Source: Hahella sp. KA22
Lineage (GTDB): Bacteria > Pseudomonadota > Gammaproteobacteria > Pseudomonadales > Oleiphilaceae
DNA: 64,000 nucleotides
Assembly (NCBI RefSeq): GCF_004135205.1
Contig: NZ_CP035490.1
Location: forward strand, 3,241,501 to 3,305,500
Reading direction: 5' to 3'
Under the pieces are notes generated by a model. The model was not told the origin of the DNA, did not search any database, and saw nothing but the letters and a program-made list of their open reading frames with translations. Both the position numbers and the translations under genes were made by a program. Every line of letters begins with the position of its first letter. Position 1 is the first letter of the stretch. Shown here piece after piece: positions 60,530 through 64,000 of the stretch.

Positions 60530-61750
60530 TCAGGTTTGCGGCGCGGAATCTCCCGGAGCGCCGGCGAACTTGTTGATCAAAGGATTGGCGTACATTTCCA
60601 GAATGTAGCGTTGCAGCAGGTTAGGGTAGCCGCCGACCCGATCGGAGAACTCCGAGGCTTTTTGCCCCATCTCATCCCGATCCAGATTGTCCCAGGCCTG
60701 TCTGGCCTGTCCCGCCAACTCCTGCAGACGATGCAGCGATTCCTCCTGTAAATGAGCGAAAGACTCGCTCAGCGTCTTCAATTGCTCAAACGCCAGAATA
60801 TTGGAGGGGAATAGCTTGTAGTTGCGGGTAATCTGCCGGTCGATCGCGGCGGCCACTTCTTCCGCATTCTCAAAATCCTGTTGCAACGGCTCGCCGAAGG
60901 CGATGTGCACACGACCTTTGGGACAGGAGATGCCGCGAATGATGCTGGTGATGTCCTCGCCTTCGCCCTTCACATATTCGGACTGCTCCCGCGCCTGCAG
61001 TTCTTTCGCTTTGAGCAGATCACAGGGATCGTATTCATAGGAAATGGACACCGGCACGATATTCATGCGTTTGATGGTGTCGGCGAAGGCCATGCCTTGC
61101 TTGCGGCCATAAATATTAAGCATCTTGATGATGGCCGGATCGGTTTTATCCAGGCCATTCTTTGCCCGGCCTTCCCGCTGTGCGATCCAGATGGAGCGAT
61201 TTTGCGACAAGGTGTCGTCAATATAGGCGGAAAGCTGGGTTAACGCCTGCAGTTTGGCCTTGTGCCCCTCTACCGAGCGCTTGACCGTAAAACTCCGGTT
61301 GAGACGCATGATGTCGGACACCAGGGGGTTCGACAGCAGGTTGTCGCCGATGGCGATTTCCACGAGTTCGCGACCGGATTGATACAGCGCGAAGTTGACC
61401 AGCGCCGGGTCCATGGCGATGTCGCGATGGTTGCTGATGAACAGACAGGCGCGGTCCTTGGGAAGCTTGTCCAGACCTTCATAAGTGAAGCCGGAAGTGG
61501 TTTTCCTGACGGTGTTGGTCATGAACCCCGCCACCATGTTCTGTACATCGTGTATCGTATTGATTCTGCGCAGATTGTGCTGCAGATTGCGTCTTACCAG
61601 GAACGAGGTGAGACTGCGGCAGTATTTGGATAACCTGGGAAACTTATAATGTTCTATGGCCCGGACGAGTTGCTCGTCATGGCGCAGCCGCGAGATCACC
61701 TGAGGAACTTCATCATCCCGATAGGGACGAATATCATCAAATGTACTCAT
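60530..61750 (-). CDS. 1-acylglycerol-3-phosphate acyltransferase-like protein
   Basis: A 406-residue membrane-associated acyltransferase. It has the catalytic HX4D motif in FISNHRDIAMDP (about 104-115), a second block NRSIWIAQREGRAKNGLD (equivalent of the EGTR motif) and VPVSISYEYDPCD. The C-terminal 80 residues are helical and extra to the basic fold. It probably transfers acyl chains in phospholipid synthesis. It starts 112 bp after the stop of glpD on the same strand, a link to glycerol-3-phosphate. Confidence 0.85.
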   Translation of the reverse strand: MSTFDDIRPYRDDEVPQVISRLRHDEQLVRAIEHYKFPRLSKYCRSLTSFLVRRNLQHNLRRINTIHDVQNMVAGFMTNTVRKTTSGFTYEGLDKLPKDRACLFISNHRDIAMDPALVNFALYQSGRELVEIAIGDNLLSNPLVSDIMRLNRSFTVKRSVEGHKAKLQALTQLSAYIDDTLSQNRSIWIAQREGRAKNGLDKTDPAIIKMLNIYGRKQGMAFADTIKRMNIVPVSISYEYDPCDLLKAKELQAREQSEYVKGEGEDITSIIRGISCPKGRVHIAFGEPLQQDFENAEEVAAAIDRQITRNYKLFPSNILAFEQLKTLSESFAHLQEESLHRLQELAGQARQAWDNLDRDEMGQKASEFSDRVGGYPNLLQRYILEMYANPLINKFAGAPGDSAPQT

Positions 61751-61862
61751 GAATTATATTTATGCTCATGCTTATTGGACGCGCAAGTGTCTCATTTATG
61801 TTTCAGCCGGTCCATTACAAAATGTACGTGGAGCGCTGGGTTAATGGGCGCTAAGCGCTTGT

Positions 61863-63461
61863 TTATTTGAAATATTCCGCCCACTTTTCATCCGCTTCGT
61901 CACCGAATAGAATCCGGCAGGCCTCCAGCAAACCCTGGGCGTTTTTAATTTTATCACGCCGCACCACCAAAGATATTTTCGATCTTCGGCGTAGAAAGTC
62001 ATCCAGTTTGGTCACCATTTCCCGTCGCGCCGCCTGTTCTATCTCGCAACGCAGGTACTCCGCATTCTCGATCAGCAACTCCGCCTGCCTGGGATCGGCG
62101 CGAATAGTCTCCAGCAGGTCGAAGGCGTGCGCAGCGTAACGTCGCCACAGCCTGGTCGACAGTTTTTCTGAAGAGGACGGCGGCGTCAGGTTGTCGAGAT
62201 CCATGAGTCGGGCCTGATGCATGAACTCCTCTTTCACACGGTTGGGAGGCTCTCCGTACCAGATTTTTTCGGGATAGGGCGGATACATCCCAAGCGCGGC
62301 GGCGGCCTGACAGATCTCATCGCCCACATTCAGACAATCCGTGAGCTTGCCGCCGAAGATACTGATGTGGCGGGTTTCGGCATTGACCTCAATCACGTGT
62401 TTGCGCGACAACTGCAGCCAATCCGTTTTGGCGCCATTGTCGCCTTGCACCGCCAAAGGGCGAACGCCACATCGTTCGGCCACCACATCGCTTTCCGTCA
62501 ATGGTTGCGGCAGACGTAAACGCGCATTGATATTGTCCAGCACGAACTTGCGATCTTCCGGCGTCACTGTCGTATAGGGCGACTCCATACGCGTGTCTGT
62601 TGTGCCAATGCAGGTTTTCGGCCCCATGGGAATGACGAAAAACAGGCGGCCGTCATCGGCGAAAAAAGTCAGCACCCGCTTGTTATTCGTTATGCGGTCG
62701 ACAATCAGATGGATGCCTTTGGAAAAGGCGTGTCGATATTTGGTGGTTTGTCCTGTCAAACGGTTGTGGTCGTCAACGAAGGGACCACATGCGTTGACCA
62801 ACAACCCTGCGCGGATCTGAAATTCTTCCCCGGAGATATTGTCCCGGGCATCGATTGTCCAGATGCGGTCCGCCCAGCGTGCGCTGACGGACTCCACGTA
62901 ATTGGCCGCGATGCAGCCGTAATCCATGGCGCGGCGAATGAAATTGAAGACGAAGCGGGCGTCGTTGTCATGCAGAAAGGCGTCAGAATACTCGAAACCG
63001 CCTGTGCTGCCCCCGGTATTCACGATAGGCTCTTCACGACCGATTCGCTCCGGGGTCAGATAGTGAGGGAAGCGCGTGAAGCCATTTCCCATAAACCAAT
63101 ACAGCACTCCGCCCAGATAGAGAAACCAGGGAGGATAGCGAAATCCTTTTTTAATTGTGGTGAAGAAGCGGATTTCCTGCACCGTGGAGGGGTAGCTGCG
63201 CATTAACTTGTTGCGCGACATACAGAGTTTGCGCACCAGACCGAACTCGTAGGTTTCCATGTACTTGATGCCGCCCCAGGCCAGGTTTGAAGACTCCTGG
63301 CTGGTGAAGCCGGCGAAGTCGCCCCGATCTATGAGGGCCACTTTCAATCCCCGTGCGGACATGGCTGCGGCGGAGACTGCGCCATTAATGCCGCCGCCGA
63401 TCACCAGGGCGTCGAAACTAAGACGTCGGAGTTTGCTGAGATTATTGTCTCTAAGCTGCAT
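61863..63461 (-). CDS. glpD: Aerobic glycerol-3-phosphate dehydrogenase (FAD)
   Basis: A 532-residue peripheral membrane flavoenzyme oxidising glycerol-3-phosphate to dihydroxyacetone phosphate with quinone as acceptor. The FAD site FDALVIGGGINGAVSAAAMSARGLKVALIDRGDFAGFTSQESSN, the substrate-region motif GIHLIVDR, the GTTDT block and a C-terminal helical domain are visible. The length fits GlpD. Minus strand, before the acyltransferase. Confidence 0.93.
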   Translation of the reverse strand: MQLRDNNLSKLRRLSFDALVIGGGINGAVSAAAMSARGLKVALIDRGDFAGFTSQESSNLAWGGIKYMETYEFGLVRKLCMSRNKLMRSYPSTVQEIRFFTTIKKGFRYPPWFLYLGGVLYWFMGNGFTRFPHYLTPERIGREEPIVNTGGSTGGFEYSDAFLHDNDARFVFNFIRRAMDYGCIAANYVESVSARWADRIWTIDARDNISGEEFQIRAGLLVNACGPFVDDHNRLTGQTTKYRHAFSKGIHLIVDRITNNKRVLTFFADDGRLFFVIPMGPKTCIGTTDTRMESPYTTVTPEDRKFVLDNINARLRLPQPLTESDVVAERCGVRPLAVQGDNGAKTDWLQLSRKHVIEVNAETRHISIFGGKLTDCLNVGDEICQAAAALGMYPPYPEKIWYGEPPNRVKEEFMHQARLMDLDNLTPPSSSEKLSTRLWRRYAAHAFDLLETIRADPRQAELLIENAEYLRCEIEQAARREMVTKLDDFLRRRSKISLVVRRDKIKNAQGLLEACRILFGDEADEKWAEYFK

Positions 63462-63550
63462 GAAAACCGGGTTCCTCTGAATAGGAAGTTCGACGGTTGT
63501 GGTTATCTTTTATCCAGTATTGCAGGCAAGAACGGATTTCGCGAATTCCG

Positions 63551-64000
63551 CTAGCCCTGCGCGAGTCTGGAAACCAGGAAGTCCACTGCGGCTTTGACTT
63601 TGGGAACGGCGTATTTGGGGCGTTGATAGAGCAGATAGATGCCAAGTTGCGTGGCGCGACTGACGTACAGGGGGTAATCCAGTTCAAGTGTTTGAAATCC
63701 GGCGGGCAGCGTATTGGAGCGCCACACCCAATTCGGCATCATCGCCAGCCCCTTGCCGTCGCTGGCCCACTGCCGCAGCAGACGGGGAGAGCTGGTGATC
63801 AGGGCGGGGCGGATATCCACCTGTCGCCAGCGACCGTTGATGTTGGCCTGCCAGTAAAGCACTTGATCGGAAGTACGGAAGACGAGCGCCCGGTGTTGGC
63901 TTAAATCCTCAATACTTCGCGGCATTCCGTATCGTTGCAGATAGGCGTCGGAGGCGGCCAGTGAGAAGTTATTGTCGTCAATATATTTGGCCACCACCCG
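63551..64000 (-). CDS. LysR-family regulator, N-terminus beyond window
   Basis: The last 150 residues of a LysR-type regulator, substrate-binding part only: ASDAYLQRYGMPRSIEDLSQHRALVF, ASDGKGLAMMPNWV and LGIYLLYQRPKYAVPKVKAAVDFLVSRL are the family patterns near the C-terminus. The frame runs off the right edge, so the DNA-binding domain and start are not seen. Divergent or unrelated targets cannot be judged. Confidence 0.88.
   Translation of the reverse strand, partial: RVVAKYIDDNNFSLAASDAYLQRYGMPRSIEDLSQHRALVFRTSDQVLYWQANINGRWRQVDIRPALITSSPRLLRQWASDGKGLAMMPNWVWRSNTLPAGFQTLELDYPLYVSRATQLGIYLLYQRPKYAVPKVKAAVDFLVSRLAQG

Noticed and set aside
1-64000. tRNA or rRNA genes
   Set aside because: I saw no cloverleaf-type or rRNA-like sequence in any gap; a tRNAscan run would settle it.

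Overview
The window looks like about 64 kb of chromosome from a facultatively anaerobic marine gammaproteobacterium. The mid-50s GC content, the gene styles and the nitrate-respiration set resemble Hahella or other Oceanospirillales. This is inferred from the proteins, not from a database match. Most of it is ordinary chromosome with several short accessory patches.

Left part (1-18.5 kb), nitrate respiration: a narK-type transporter cut by the window edge, a ctaG-sco pair for copper loading of cytochrome oxidase, a phage-style nucleotidyltransferase, cysH, an unknown membrane protein, narX, and the divergent narGHJI plus parvulin operon, followed by mqo. Between narX and the membrane protein, a roughly 700-bp stretch without protein genes holds what I consider the main discovery. 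It is a tandem pair of about 130-nt minus-strand RNA genes, each with eight GGA motifs, a perfect or near-perfect terminator hairpin, a TAATAT -10 box and an 18-bp palindrome resembling the GacA/UvrY upstream element, at identical spacing. They look like CsrB/RsmY/RsmZ-type sRNAs that sequester CsrA/RsmA.

Middle part (18.5-34 kb): ankyrin and beta-helix exported proteins, a periplasmic solute-binding protein, a PP2C-kinase fusion next to a nitrate transporter (nasA type), a divergent narK1-type transporter, an AT-rich island with immunity-like genes (Imm7-like, SUFU), an AGCS symporter, an XRE regulator, and a DGC-domain protein overlapping moaA. Three promoters (narG, nasA, DGC-moaA) share one layout: an FNR/ANR-type box near -41 and a NarL-type 7-2-7 site near -90. 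This ties nitrate uptake, nitrate reduction and molybdenum cofactor synthesis into one anaerobic nitrate regulon. NarX is present, but no narL gene lies in the window.

34-47 kb: an IS3 remnant, a perfect 23-bp inverted repeat with a start codon in its loop, three small ORFs, an orphan histidine kinase, a group III truncated haemoglobin, a Bcr/CflA exporter, a double-glutaredoxin protein, a DEDD exonuclease, a methyltransferase, a RoxA-like di-haem cytochrome and an AraC regulator.

47-64 kb: a YHYH-HupE pair, two closely related small membrane proteins flanking a LysE/SUFU/GNAT/solute-binding segment, a DUF5666-DUF6502-DUF4382 lipoprotein/regulator module with paired divergent operators 63 bp apart, a metallo-beta-lactamase-fold protein, an acyltransferase and glpD. 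A LysR gene is cut by the right edge.
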